Assembly (NCBI GenBank): GCA_029844215.1 | Contig: CM056734.1 | Span: 15,324,501 to 15,388,500, forward strand | Length of the DNA stretch: 64,000 bases | DNA from: Przewalskia tangutica | Lineage: Eukaryota; Streptophyta; Magnoliopsida; Solanales; Solanaceae | Reading direction: 5' to 3' | Part shown: positions 12,901 to 24,900 of the stretch, piece by piece | How the letters are laid out: the number at the start of each line of letters is the position of its first letter | Numbering within the stretch: position 1 is the stretch's first letter | Program-made: the position numbers and the translations under genes | The notes under the pieces: model-generated | What the model was told of the DNA's origin: nothing | Seen by the model: the letters and a program-made list of their open reading frames with translations, nothing else | The model's database searches: none

Positions 12901-13417
12901 CAAGATGGTACAAAGATTGACGGGAAACGTTGCGGGCCTGGGGAGATTCGTAACTCGATCGATGGATCGGTGCCATGAATTTTTTAAAATCATGAAAAAG
13001 GATCATCACTTTCAATGGATGCATGAGTGTTACCAAAGTCTGCAAAACCTCAAAGTTAACTTGGTCAGCCCTCACGTGATGGCCAAATCCGAAAAAGTTC
13101 ATGTATGTGACTATCTTGATAGTATTAGTTAGTATTACACTAATACGAAAAAAGGAGGAAAATAACTCCCCGTTTATTATGCAAGTAAAACATTAACCGG
13201 GGGGAAATCTCGATATTCGGATACAGAAAAATTGGCCCTGGCCCTCATCACAGCCACACGAAAGCTACGATCATACTTTCAGTGTCATCTGATAAGGTCG
13301 TCACAAGTGCCCCACTGCAAACTCTATTGCAAAAGGAGAACCTCATGAGTCGACTATCTAAATGGTCGGTCGAGATAAGTGAATACGACATGACGTACTA
13401 ACTTCGCTCAACGATAT
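9905..13417 (+). pseudogene. Decayed Ty3/gypsy element, Tat-like lineage
   Basis: Plus-strand remnants occur in the normal gypsy order. Gag text includes NYIDSFTTFADTFVKAI near 10470-10520 and FVDRFQGERI near 10590. A protease region near 11650-11730 has the VSGDIAYNIILGR block. Reverse transcriptase at 12302-13130 has MCVDFKDLNEACPKDSF and HIDQTIDAIAGHELLNF, then the usual YxDD box reads INDM. RNase H-like text (YYASKTLTGG) lies near 13170. The ACPKDSF and DATAGHE-type wording is typical of the Tat branch. Many stops and shifts break every frame, and no LTRs are recognised, so it is an old dead copy. A TRIM sits at its 3' edge. Confidence 0.85.
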
Positions 13418-13895
13418 TGTGACACCCTAACTTAGGAGTCCCACATCGATAAAATACAGGAGAGATGTTAAGTATATGAGTAAGTAGGCCTTAGACCTTA
13501 GTGACACATTTTAAAGCTGGCAGACCTAGGCCTAAAACGAACAATATCACTATTGGGTTGAGCTGTTACAGATGGTATCAGAGCCATTCATGTATTACCC
13601 TTATCAGTATGGGCCGCCAGAGTTCAACTGAGTTTAGGCAAATCCTGGTTAGGCGGGACAAACCTTAGTGCCGAGTCTAGGCAAATCCCATGTAGTGGGG
13701 CAAACCTCAGCGAAGACCCTTAGTCCATAAGAGAGGATGTATGTGACACCCTAGCTTAGGAGTCTCACATTGATAAAATACATGAGAGATACTGAGTATA
13801 TGAGTAAGTAGGCCTTAGACCCTAGTGACGCATTTTAAAGCCATGCAGGCCTAGGCCTAAAGCGGACAATATCACTAGTGAGTTGAGCTCTTACA
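13418..13895 (+). mobile_element. TRIM (miniature terminal-repeat retrotransposon)
   Basis: Two direct repeats of about 153 bp, at 13418-13570 and 13742-13895, both start TGTGACACCC and end with TTACA. A primer binding site for initiator tRNA-Met, TGGTATCAGAGCC, starts at 13573, two bases after the first repeat. A purine-rich tract, AAGAGAGGATG, lies just before the second. The internal part is only about 170 bp and encodes nothing. This is the defining layout of a TRIM, which depends on enzymes of other elements. No clean target duplication is visible because a third partial repeat follows. Confidence 0.85.
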
Positions 13896-13899
13896 GATT

Positions 13900-14021
13900 G
13901 TAAAATACAGGAGAGATATTGAGTATATACGTAAGTAGGCCTTAGACCTAGTGACACGTTTTAAAGCCATGCATGCCTAGGCCTAAAACGGACAATATCA
14001 CTAGTGATTTGAGCTCTTACA
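13900..14021 (+). repeat. Partial third copy of the TRIM LTR
   Basis: The sequence from TAAAATACAGGAG to GAGCTCTTACA repeats the TRIM terminal repeat without its first 30 or so bases. It suggests a tandem duplication or unequal exchange that left LTR-internal-LTR-partial LTR. Confidence 0.85.
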
Positions 14022-16140
14022 GATTGCCATGCCTCGAACCATGGCTTGGACGTAACATGACACCTGATGCCTGACTGCATGTGACCGAGCGAACCACATG
14101 GCTTGCTGAATCAATATGCGACATGTACTGATGCTGAATAAAAATTAAAATATGAAAAGTTTGGGTAAAGCATGAGTCATGATAATAATACTGAAAATAT
14201 TGTTTAATCATAAATGCGGAAATAGTTTGAAAATATAGTAGTGTAGCCCACAAGGATAAACGCCTTTGAAAACTGACTAGTTTATGAAACCTCTGACATG
14301 AATCTGAAAATATTGGACTATTGCTGGGACAAGGCCCCCAGCATACCTGACTGTCTAACATGACATGACTTCTGAACGTAAAGACAATGCCCCGAAATAA
14401 ATGGGGCTCACCCAGTAGCTGATACGATGAAGTCCTAACGAGCAGATCCGTTATCCTGAAAATTCGCGGCTGCATTGTGAAATGCAGGCTCGGATAATAG
14501 GGACAATATATTTGAATTGTAATGTCATGTAAAACAAATGAATGAAAGAACTGTAAGTGGGGTACTCGGGGAATGAGCAATCTAAATTAATAACATGGAT
14601 ATATGAAGTAATCTGAAACTGAAACTGCAACCTGAAAATGATCATGATCTGCATGAGGGACTGTAACATGTATAAAATGTTTTTAAGTGGGCGAACCTTA
14701 GTATAACCGACATGTAACTACCACGTGCTCGATCAGCTAAGACATCTCAAAAATTTAAGGGCAAATATTAAAGACCACCCCGAAATAGGGGCATTTGGGC
14801 TAATGACCCCTCAGTCATTTGACACCTCTAGCTAAGTGATATTTTGGGCCAAGACAACGGAGTTCTCTGATGGCCGGAGGTGTTTCATTTTAAGAACTCT
14901 CGTGTTAATAATAGCTGTAAGGAACTAATTAGTTAGAAATGCTCAATATATCTGTTATTCTGTTTTGTCATTCTCTTGGTATTTCCCTGAAAAAGATGTG
15001 AATAAGTATTTAGTTTGGCCAGTAAAATTGGTCATAATCTTTAAGCCCCGTCATTTTCCTAAACCTTGAGGTGCATCTCCAGTAGCTTGAAATGAGAGGT
15101 TTGTTCCTCGAAATCTTTTTGTGCTTTTCCTCTTTCTGAATTTAAGAATAAGTAGTATAGAAACAGTTGATACAATTTTGCAACTATCTTAGAGATTGTA
15201 TCTCAAAGTCGACATGTTTATAAATGTTATGAGTCCAAAATATTGAATTACAAAAACAACATCATGGCTCTATTATACGATTTGGAGAAACTTGGGAACC
15301 AAATCATATGCTTTAGGTCTCATCAACAACATAAGCTAGCTCATGTTTAGGATTTTGAAAGGTTAAAAAATGATGAATTTTGTACAATACATGGAGAAAA
15401 TAGAATCATATACTACGGAAGACTGAACATTTAAAATTATTGTCTTAAACAAAGAAGTATTACCTTTTATAGAAATGTTAAGTCACTTTTCACAAACCGA
15501 CACTTCTAAATATTTTTACTATTTGATATGAAAAGATTTACACCTAAAAATGGATTAATTTAGTGAATTTGTGAACAAATTGGGGTATCAATAGAGTAAA
15601 TTTGGTGTGCATGACTTATCACGTCTACACATTTATCGTGCTTATGCTGAAAAAATTCACTCTTTAAATAGATAAATGTTTTTTCAGATATCTAACTTGT
15701 AAATTACACTGGATATGTTGTTGTTAAATAGATAAATGCTTTGTAATTGGAGCAATCATCATATATGCTCTGTAATTGAAGTAATCATTAGCAGACAAAA
15801 TATTGCTTTAAAATAGTAACATTATTGACATTTAGCTATATGTGCTCTATTTTTTGTTAATGTGTCGTTGCTACTATGGAAGTATGGATCCATCATAAGT
15901 ATCATGAAACAATCTGAAAAATAAAGAAACAAAGCCATATTCCTCGATGAGATAGCCCATTGGCCTACTTAATCACGGGCCTAATTTCTCCATTCGAAAG
16001 TTAATCAATGAGCTTAAATTACGTTTCAACTATTAATGAGTTCCCTTTTATTAGTATTTATCTTGGGTTGGGTTGGGGTGGGGGTGGGGGAGTTGGAGTT
16101 ATGTGGAAGTTTTCTTAATACATGCATTGACAAACTCTTT
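14022..16140. other. Probable decayed repeat, then unannotated AT-rich DNA
   Basis: From 14022 to about 14750 the text, with repeated CTGAAA and CATG-type words, resembles a degenerate gypsy LTR, but I cannot set its ends. From there to 16140 I see no gene, no clear repeat and no RNA gene. A frame of 187 codons at 14017-14580 on the minus strand matches no known protein and lies in this repeat-like part. Confidence 0.35.
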
Positions 16141-16407
16141 GGGCTCGTTTGGTACGTTGTATTCTGTTGGGATCAGATCTGAAAAATAATACTGACGTTG
16201 GTGGGCGTTTTATCAGACTATTACTAAAAATAGTACACTCCATCTGCCATTTTTGAGACTCCCCTGGACTGTACTAAAAAAAATACAATCCATTATATAT
16301 TAATACTCTAATACCGTCCAGTATATATTAATATAGTCTAGTCCATTACATATACAGTACAATCCAATATAAAATATATAGTTCAGTGCGACGTACCAAA
16401 CGAGCCC
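16141..16407. mobile_element. MITE with 16-17 bp terminal inverted repeats
   Basis: The left end GGGCTCGTTTGGTACG at 16141-16156 is matched by its exact reverse complement, CGTACCAAACGAGCCC, at 16392-16407. The 267-bp element is AT-rich and has no coding capacity. The flanks (TTT on the left, TTG on the right) do not give a clear target duplication, so I cannot decide between PIF/Harbinger, Mutator and hAT superfamilies. Confidence 0.85.
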
Positions 16408-17148
16408 TTGATGTACTCTTAAGTTGTCCTATTTTTCCTCCGTATTTTAATGCATGGTATAAACTATTTTTAAAAAATGGCCTTTTTTGTGCATGTATAA
16501 AATTGAGAGTCAAATGTAGATACTCTGCAATACTTCTAATAATCTTAGAATAACATTTACCTCCAAATTTATTGGAAAAAGGAAAATTGTGAACGCAGAA
16601 ACGATATAGACTTTGAGCTTTTCTTGGGAATCAAGCTTGGCAACCTTTTCAAGCCCAAAACAAAGGGGACAAAATGGGCCCTCTTCACCGACAAGAGTCC
16701 AAAATATCCTTAAACGAAGGGTTAAAGAGTAGAGACTAAGTATTTGGGCCTGATAGCGTGTACGCAAGCCGTGTGACTAATTAAAAAATCTGGGCTCTCG
16801 TCGTATATGAATGTAGGAGTGTGGGCCCTACCTGATTTGCTCTCATCTCACCCTCCTCATTTATGTGCTCCTTCCTTTTTTGTCTTATCTTTTCATCATT
16901 TTAAGTTTGATACAAAAGTGAAATGTAGATCTTAATTTGTTTCAAAAATCGATATAGGTTAGCCTCAATTTGCAGTAGTGCAGAACTAATTTCTTGAGTC
17001 AATACCATTTCTCATAGTGCAGATGACAAATCTTACAATGGTATCATTTCAAAAACTTTACAAAGAACAGTATATCTTTATTGGGAACTTGCAAACCTCT
17101 ACCTGCATATACTTTTTTCTTTTTTGTGTTAAAAGAAGAATCAAGTGA
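16408..17148. other. Intergenic, nothing recognised
   Basis: No gene or repeat that I can support. A minus-strand frame of 85 codons near 16510-16767 has no family resemblance. Confidence 0.4.
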
Positions 17149-17156
17149 CAATCAAC

Positions 17157-17727
17157 TAAGGCTGGCCAGTGGGCCGGGCCCATTGGGATCGGAATAGACG
17201 GGGTCGTGATGGAGAGAAGGGCGGGTCGGGCTGGGGCTGGGGCGGGATCGGGTCGGGCGGGACAATTCCGTGTCGTCCGGTGGCGATTGGTCGACGATTA
17301 CGAGTCGTCAGGCGATTGGTCGGGACGGGCGGGACATTTTTTTTTAAAAAAATTTCCACTAAATTAAAAATACTAACAAAGTAACATATAGTCATATACT
17401 CATATTATAGTATTATACTCATATATATTTATAAACTAAATAATTAAACAAAAACAAGAAGAGAAAATGAGATATTTATAGTTGGAAAATTGGGTTAAAG
17501 TGTAAATATAATAATTTAGGGGTTAAAAATAAATATAAAGAGGTAGGGGAGTTGGGGGAGGCCAAAAATAGTCGTTGTCTAACGGCCAAAATGTAAAATG
17601 GTCGTTATTGCAACGGTTATTTTTGGCAAGTGACTATTTTTGGGCGGGGCTGCGGGGCCAACAGGCGGGTCCAAGCAAGACCGGATCGAGCGGGACCATA
17701 CCATGTCCCGACACCGTGCCAGCCCTA
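17157..17727. mobile_element. hAT non-autonomous element, 571 bp
   Basis: The ends are TAAGGCTGGCC and GTGCCAGCCCTA, near-perfect inverted repeats. An exact 8-bp target duplication, CAATCAAC, flanks it at 17149-17156 and 17728-17735. The ends are GC-rich (GGGCGGGTCGGG-like words) and the middle is AT-rich. A stretch at about 17463-17550 is nearly the same as 29430-29520 in the hAT element at 28417, so the two are related. It lies about 1 kb upstream of the membrane protein gene. Confidence 0.9.
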
Positions 17728-17735
17728 CAATCAAC

Positions 17736-18725
17736 TATCAATCCACCACAAACTTGCCTTCCACCGGTGGGCCCCCACCCCCCACCCCACCCCCACCCCC
17801 AAACCCCCATATGACACTTGGAATATAAAAAAAATAAAAAAGGATCATAATAAGGCTGTTAAACTAATATCAGGGAAAAATGACATATCCTCTATGTCTA
17901 AGAATATCATATTTAATTTGCATGGGCATATTGAGATTGTGAGATTGGATTATAGACTAGTGACTAGTCATAATAGGCAAATCTCATTGGGATAACAAAA
18001 TAAAGAAGCTTATGTTCAAAGAACACCATCTCTTATCTTTCAATTTATTTATTTCTTTTTTCTTAAAAAAATTGATTCCTCCAAAGCAAAGAAGCAAAGC
18101 ATATATTCTTACACACCACTTGTAAGTATCCTAACTTTCCTTTGCTTCCAATTAAGAACTTGCCTTCTTTTTACCACCTTTTATTTCAAAAATTTAATAT
18201 ATTAAAATTAATTTTTGTACATATCTTTCTGTGCAAATGCATGCTGAAAGTTTGGAATCCCTGCTTACTTTCACATAGCAAATGTAGGTCAATATCATAC
18301 TATTTGTTATTTGCATTCTTGACCACCCCCTCAAGGCTCTAGCTGTTATAAACTGTCTACAGTTTCATGTTATATATAATCATTGGATTTTCTTCTCTAT
18401 TTCCCTTGTGGGGTGTAATAAATGCAACCTTTTGTTTAGCTTTTTGATTAAGTTTTGGTCTTTTTTAGTCCTGGATTCTTGATATTTGTATGAGAATTTC
18501 ATTCTTGATTACCACATTCAACTTTGCCATTACAAGTTTTCATCTTGACCTTTCAGATTTTTTGGGATTTCAATTCTTTGAATTTATTCAATTCTTTTGA
18601 GTTCAAAGTTAAAAGAAAAAGAAAAAAACATTCTTTAGTGTTGTGAACATTTAGAATTTTTCTGGACCCTTTGGCCAATTTTGTGAACAACATAGAGGTG
18701 GAAATTAAGAGAGAATTGTGATATA
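17736..18725 (+). other. Upstream and 5' leader region of the membrane protein gene
   Basis: No separate gene is evident. A GTAAGT-type donor near 18122 and pyrimidine-rich text further on allow a 5' UTR intron, which is common in plant genes, but the sequence alone does not prove it. The stretch is AT-rich and holds the likely promoter. Confidence 0.4.
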
Positions 18726-20462
18726 ATGAGTTTTCTAACAGGAGCTCCAAAAAATTCATGGCAACCAGCTATGACTGTTGATACAACAACATCAAATTAC
18801 TGGTTGAACTGGAGGGTTACGTTGTGCTCCATTTGGATTTTTGCTTCTATGGTTTTTGCATCCATTCTCATAACAAAGTATGAAGGTCCTCGCTGTTCAA
18901 GAAATAGGAGCAGAGAAGAGGAGAAAGACTCACCTGGCCTTTTGTATGAAGATGAAGTTTGGAAGCCATGTCTAAAAACTATACATCCTGGTTGGCTTCT
19001 TGGATATAGAATCGCCGCGTTCTTAATTCTCTTGGTATTGTTAATCCTAAATGTTGCTGTAGATGGAGGAGAACTCTTTTACTACTATACACAGTAAGTA
19101 TGCTTTTTCAATCAATTCATGGAATGTGCAAATGATTATAATTTATGAACCTTGAAAGTGTCCTTAAATTTTACTAACTGATATTTGATGTGTATTGGCT
19201 GCTGAACAGGTGGACATTCACATTGATTACTATTTATTTTGGGGTAAGTAATAGCAACATTGAATTCAATGTTTTATTTTTATTTTTTAAAATTTACTCA
19301 TGATCTTTTGTTATATGAATGTAGCTTGGATCTGTGCTGTCCATGTATGGATGTTACCAGTATCACAATAAGGTTGGTGGTGATGGAATTGATAACGAGA
19401 GGCTAGACGCTGAGTATGGTTCGCGGAGATTGTCTATGAATGTGGAAAGTAGCAGCAGTTCAAATGCTGCAAAACAAGTAGGTGGAAATGCAGAACAGAG
19501 TTCTCGCCAAATTGCTGACTTCTGGGGATATGTTTTTCAGATAATTTTCCAGGTAAATCGACGAGTAATCGGAAAATATGTGTTTTATTCTATAACAAGG
19601 CATGAAAAACTTGTACATATTACTAACTTTTGTCTTTCTGTTTTGTGATAAAAGATGAATGCAGGAGCAGTAACGCTTACTGACTGCGTCTTCTGGTTCA
19701 TACTTGTTCCATTTCTGACCATTAGAGGCTATAATTTGAATTTTGTAAGTGCTCTACACTTACTAGTATGACTTTACTGTTATAGTGGATAAAGTTAAGA
19801 GATGTTTTGTGTTTCTAATTGATATTTCACTTATGTTGTAGTGGATAATAAACATGCATTCAATCAATGTTGTGTTTCTACTTGGTGATACAGCTCTAAA
19901 CTGTTTGGTAAGTTGCACCAACTTTTCTCATTTGATCTCAAAAATCATCATCATATGTTATGTTTTCTACATATTATAATTAATGTATGATTCCATTATG
20001 TAAATTCAGCGTTTCCCTTGGTTTCGAATTGGATATTTCTTTCTGTGGACAGCAGTTTATGTTGTTTTCCAGTGGGCAGTCCATGCCTGTATATCAATAT
20101 GGTAAGAACACAATGTTCTTTTATCAGTTGCAATCACATTTTAAGTTTATCTGTTTGAACAACTAATGAATACTGGTCTGATCAGGTGGCCTTATCCATT
20201 TCTTGATCTGTCATCTTCATTTTCTCCTCTGTGGTATGCATTTTATTTTAATGTATTACACTATATAGTTTAGCTTATACTGCAAATTTTGATCTGGAAG
20301 AAATTTATCAATCAAGAAAATGAACTGTGATTGAAAATTTTCAGGTATTCATCAGTGGCGGTGATGCACATACCATGCTATGGTATTTTTGTTTTGGTCA
20401 TGAAGTTGAAACACCATTTGCTGAAGAAATGGTTTCCTCATTCTTATCAGTGTGCAGGATGA
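18726..20462 (+). CDS. Rolling-stone-like multi-pass membrane protein, eight exons
   Basis: The gene predicts 347 residues. Exons are 18726-19093, 19210-19243, 19325-19552, 19655-19744, 19842-19907, 20010-20101, 20186-20233 and 20345-20462; every intron is GT-AG and the frame stays open throughout. I see about seven hydrophobic segments: near residues 31-51, 93-113 and 124-146, then four in the second half. A polar, serine-rich loop lies between about 150 and 205. The text WLNWRVTLCSIW, HPGWLLGYR and the C-terminal PCYGIFVLVMKLKH fit the plant family often labelled transmembrane protein or rolling-stone-like. The function of plant members is not established; position in a membrane is clear, the membrane is not. 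The start is the first ATG of the open frame. It converges on the PX gene. Confidence 0.85.
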
Positions 20463-21916
20463 TGCTAAATAAGGGGTTTTATGTTTTAAAGACAGAAAAA
20501 AGATTACCACAAATAGCAGAGAAGGCAACATAAGTTCATCTTTTGAACAATACAACATGGGTGCTTGGTCCTTGTTTCCCTAGAAAAGGAAAAGGTAACA
20601 AGAAAAAAAAAAGAGTATGTAGCAAAATAACAGTAAATCTTGAGAGGTTATACACACACACAAAAAAAAAACTAGAGGGATAGAGTTTTAGTGTTTGTAA
20701 GATATACATGTAGCCCAAATATGCAAAACAGATAATTATTGTTCATATAACCTATTGCTTCATATATGCAACATGTTTACACATCATTCTTTTCACTATA
20801 ATATTAGTACTCCAATATAGTGTTACTTTTTGTCCCCTAAGGTTAAATACATTGAACATGCCGACAATGAGAAAGCTGTAAAATAAATAGTGAATGGCCC
20901 ATTCTTCTATTCAGGTCTCCACTTTTCTAGTGGAGCAATGGCTATATGGTGGAAAACAAAAACATCTTGCAGTCAAAACTAAACTGATTAAAGGTGTGGG
21001 ATGCTACTAATCACTTTTTTCTGTTTTATGAGAAAAAACAAAAGAGGCATCTGCAGCATCAGATAACTCTTTTTCTCCAAAGGATTATCCAATATCCATG
21101 ATGGAATATGTATACTGCGATTCACCGTTTTTCAGGCCCCATAAAAGTGAAATTAGTAAACCTGATAAATAAAGCAGGTTACAAGTATATTGATACTGTA
21201 AATACACACTTCCAATTTACGTAAGTTAAATCCTTCCCATTTCCCTGGTGGTGCTATACCATGAGGAATATGCAGACACCAACTACTCCAATGCCAAAGC
21301 CAAAACAAAAGGAATAGAACAAAAAATTCACACAGTAAAGACATTCATAAGCAGGATAAGTTGCACTCTTCAAATTCATATAAACTAAAGTGATGTCGTG
21401 ATGTATTGGCAAAACTAAAGAATGCTGAATTTATACGTTGAATTTGCTGAGCTATTTGAACCTCACAAAATGTATAATGCATTCATTTATAGCAGAAGTT
21501 TTGGCTGTAATAGAAGAAAATGATCATGTGTGTGTGTGTGTGGGGGGGGGGGGGGGGAGGAGTGTGGTAGAAGAAAAATCACCTTGTTTCTGAAACATTA
21601 TTACAAAAGAATACATGTCGAATTGAGGAAAATACAAAAGGACCAAATGAGGGAGACGCAGAAAGACAAAGAATAAGGCAACTCTTACAGATCAAACTAA
21701 AGCACAATCTTCAATCACATGATTTTCTTGGAACCTAAAAAACAAGGCACTATATATGTATAGGCATTCAGAGGTTGGTCATTGGCAATGAACCCATTAC
21801 AATAACAGTACTCTTATCTTCAGGCCGCTGTTCTTCAGCCTCGCTAGACTTCAGTGACCTTACCTTCGAGAATAATCCAGAAAAAAGTCCCTTACTGAGG
21901 TCTGCCCTCTTTACTG
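20463..21916. other. Region between convergent genes (3' UTRs and spacer)
   Basis: The 3' ends of the membrane protein gene and of the PX gene face each other across this 1.45 kb. No further gene is visible. It contains a TG/G microsatellite near 21527. Confidence 0.6.
21527..21557. repeat. (TG)8 followed by a run of about 16 G
   Basis: Eight TG units run into an unbroken G tract ending at 21557. The G run length is prone to sequencing error. Confidence 0.95.
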
Positions 21917-24900
21917 TCAAGTCCAAGGAGAGACCCCCTCGCTAGCACTCTGGCTGCCCCCACTTGTATTGCCCTCTTGCTCCGGCTTCAACCGAGTACC
22001 ACAAGGGCAACTTGATATCCTCCTAAAGCAATGCTTGTGAAAAACTGATTGACAAGACTTGCATCTTTCAATTTCTCCTTCCTGTAAAAAGGACAAACTA
22101 CATCAATCAGGAGCTTTATGCAAACAAGGGAACTCATAATTTTGTAATCTCTTGCTCTGACCTTGCTTATGCATGTAAAGAGAACTGAACAATTTTATAA
22201 GATTACATCACAGCATTTAAAACTTAAGCAAAATATATAGGAACATGAAGGGCAGATTGGGTGAAAAGACTAGTTAACTTAAGCTTCCCAAATAGGATAT
22301 GTATATGAAGCAAAGATTGTTACTTTAGAAAAGAGAGTTAAAATAAATACAACTAAATTTAAGACATGCTAACCTGGAAAGGGAAAATGAGGGAAGAGGG
22401 GTCATCACAGGCTTGCCGAGCATTGCAGGGTATACCCACATCACAACATACCAGACACTGCTCAGCTATATGCTCCAGAATTTTTCTTGAGATAGTCTCG
22501 ACCATAACTGGTAAAGCTGCATTTGAAGTGGTAGAAAATTAGAAATCCAGAAGACCAAAACATAAGCCACTTTTCTCAATAGTGTCACCACATAAAAAAC
22601 AAGGTCAGAACTATCCTAGATTCTCTTTTCTATGTTCTGACGATCAGGAAGCAACAGTAAATGTAAATTAAGAGGGAATTGATAGTACTTTCTAGCTCTA
22701 CAATGATTTAGTTAAACTGGAGAGAGAAAGAGAGAGAGAATAGGAACAAAAGAAAGAAAGGGTTGCAGTTTAGGAACAATTCCATGGCAACTTGAGCAAT
22801 TGGAGGCTAAGCTAGTGTATAACTGTAAAATATCAACAAAAAAGTCAACTAAGACCTAACAATAGCCCTAATTCATTACCTTCAACAAAATAAAATGGAA
22901 AAGAAAGAGACTGTCCGTAGCAAATCACTAGCAAAGACAAGATCTTCTAGGACTTTAACAAGGCGGTACATGCATCCAAGCATCATAAGTATAAGGTTTA
23001 GTTGTACAGGATAACCTGCAAAGATTCCCTTGGATAGATCTACGAGGTCCCTAAGAGAAAAGAAGTCACTGCTTTCAAGAAGATATCTTCTAGATCCGAC
23101 TCCCTTGTAGATGGACCTACGAAAAGGGCAACGAACAAATGGAAGCATGACTCCTATCTTTTTTCTGATATCTGTGACATGCTGCAGAGCTGGGACCTTC
23201 GAGAACAGCAAAGGATTGACTGCACTGACACAAAGCATTGGCTGCAAGAGCAAAAGAATGAAGCATAAGTCCTATAGTTCTTTAGTATAATCATAGTGAT
23301 AAGGAGCCAGAAGTAAGAGATACAGGAGGCTGCAGCCCAGGAGAGGGCAAGAAAACGTGAGCATTTACACAGCTGGGGCTTAATGCCTATTCTCCCTGTG
23401 ACGGCAGCAGGCCATATGTATCAAAGCCTAGTTTTTTATCTTTTTCGGTGGCATCCAGGACAGCTTGCGCATACCTTGACTACTCCACCAGGTACCTACT
23501 ATCTACCACTAACATAGGTATGTTTAACTTTACTTATCAAGGTTTAGGTAGATGATAAGAATTTACCAAAAATATACTGGGTATGTTATTGTTGTTTACT
23601 TTTTTGTCTTTGCCAGGATTTGGTCCCTGGTCTCCAGGGCCTTTATCCCCATTTTCATTGACCACTTACACCCTTGGGCGCAACCTTTTGGATCATAGAA
23701 AGATATTTGGTATGCAAGATGGAAACAAGACCAAGTGCCATTAAATTGCTTAATTATATATAGATATACACACACATAATTCATGCCTGTTCGGTTCAAA
23801 AAATGGCACGGAATAGAGTTTTAGGCAAATTTGTTTGGAAAATTTTCTCATTACCTGGTCATGGATAGAGTCCAGATAAGATTTAGCCAGCTGAGAAATT
23901 GGGTATTGATTAAAGTCCCAAAGATGCAGAATCTTTGCAGGCAAGATGGCCATATCATTTGTATGGCATGACGAACAGTACAACTGACAACTATATTCAC
24001 AAAAACGAGGTTTTCCCCACCCCAGAGACTGCGCAAGTTCCTGCATTCGAGTCTTCCCATCGTCAAAATCTTTGTAGCAACCAGCACAAGAATAATGTTG
24101 TTCATCCAGTAACTGTTTATTCGATTTATAAGGCCTTTTATTTACGATGAGGGAAATAGTCTTCCCCAAGCTGGAACTTCTCAAAGTAGACGGAGACTGA
24201 GGTACATTTGTATCATGAGTTGGAAAACTGGGAAGATCCTTAGACAGAGATAAGAAACAAAATACAGCATTGAGGGCACCTGTATGAAACCTCGACCGGA
24301 GAAGGGAATTTAAACACTCTTGAATAAGAACACTTCGATCAGAAATAACTTCTGGAGAAGCACTTCTAAAAATCTTCCGTGTTTCTTGTTCAACAGAGGA
24401 CCAGACAGGAGGAAGAATCCTGCCCTGATCTGCAAATAACTTCTTCAACCGCCGGTAGAGAGCAGAAAAATCACGATACCGTTTTTCAACCTCCCAATTG
24501 TCCTCACCACTCCATACTCTTATCCTGTATACAGTATATTCTTTTACTCCAACTAACCTCTCACTAACTGAAACATCCCCTTTCTTCTGTCTTGTACCAA
24601 TGACCTCCACCCTGTCAAATCTCAGAGGGTGTTGAATTACCTCATAAGCATCATCAGTAACAGAAGTAGAAGCAGTAGAACCTCCATCTCTTGAAGGAAG
24701 TGGTATATATGATTGATAAATCTTGGTACCAAAACTGAATCCAAGAGATTCACCAGATTCAAGTAATATCTCTTCCATATCATGAACAAGCTCGTCATAT
24801 AATTCATTTAACTCGAGATTCTGTATCTGCAAAAGGAATAGAAAGTACAAATCATCATAAAGGAGCCTTGTACATAGAATAGGGGAAAGATTCATCAGCG

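Noticed and set aside
14017..14580. Minus-strand 187-codon frame as a gene
   Set aside because: It lies in repeat-like sequence beside the TRIM and resembles no known protein.
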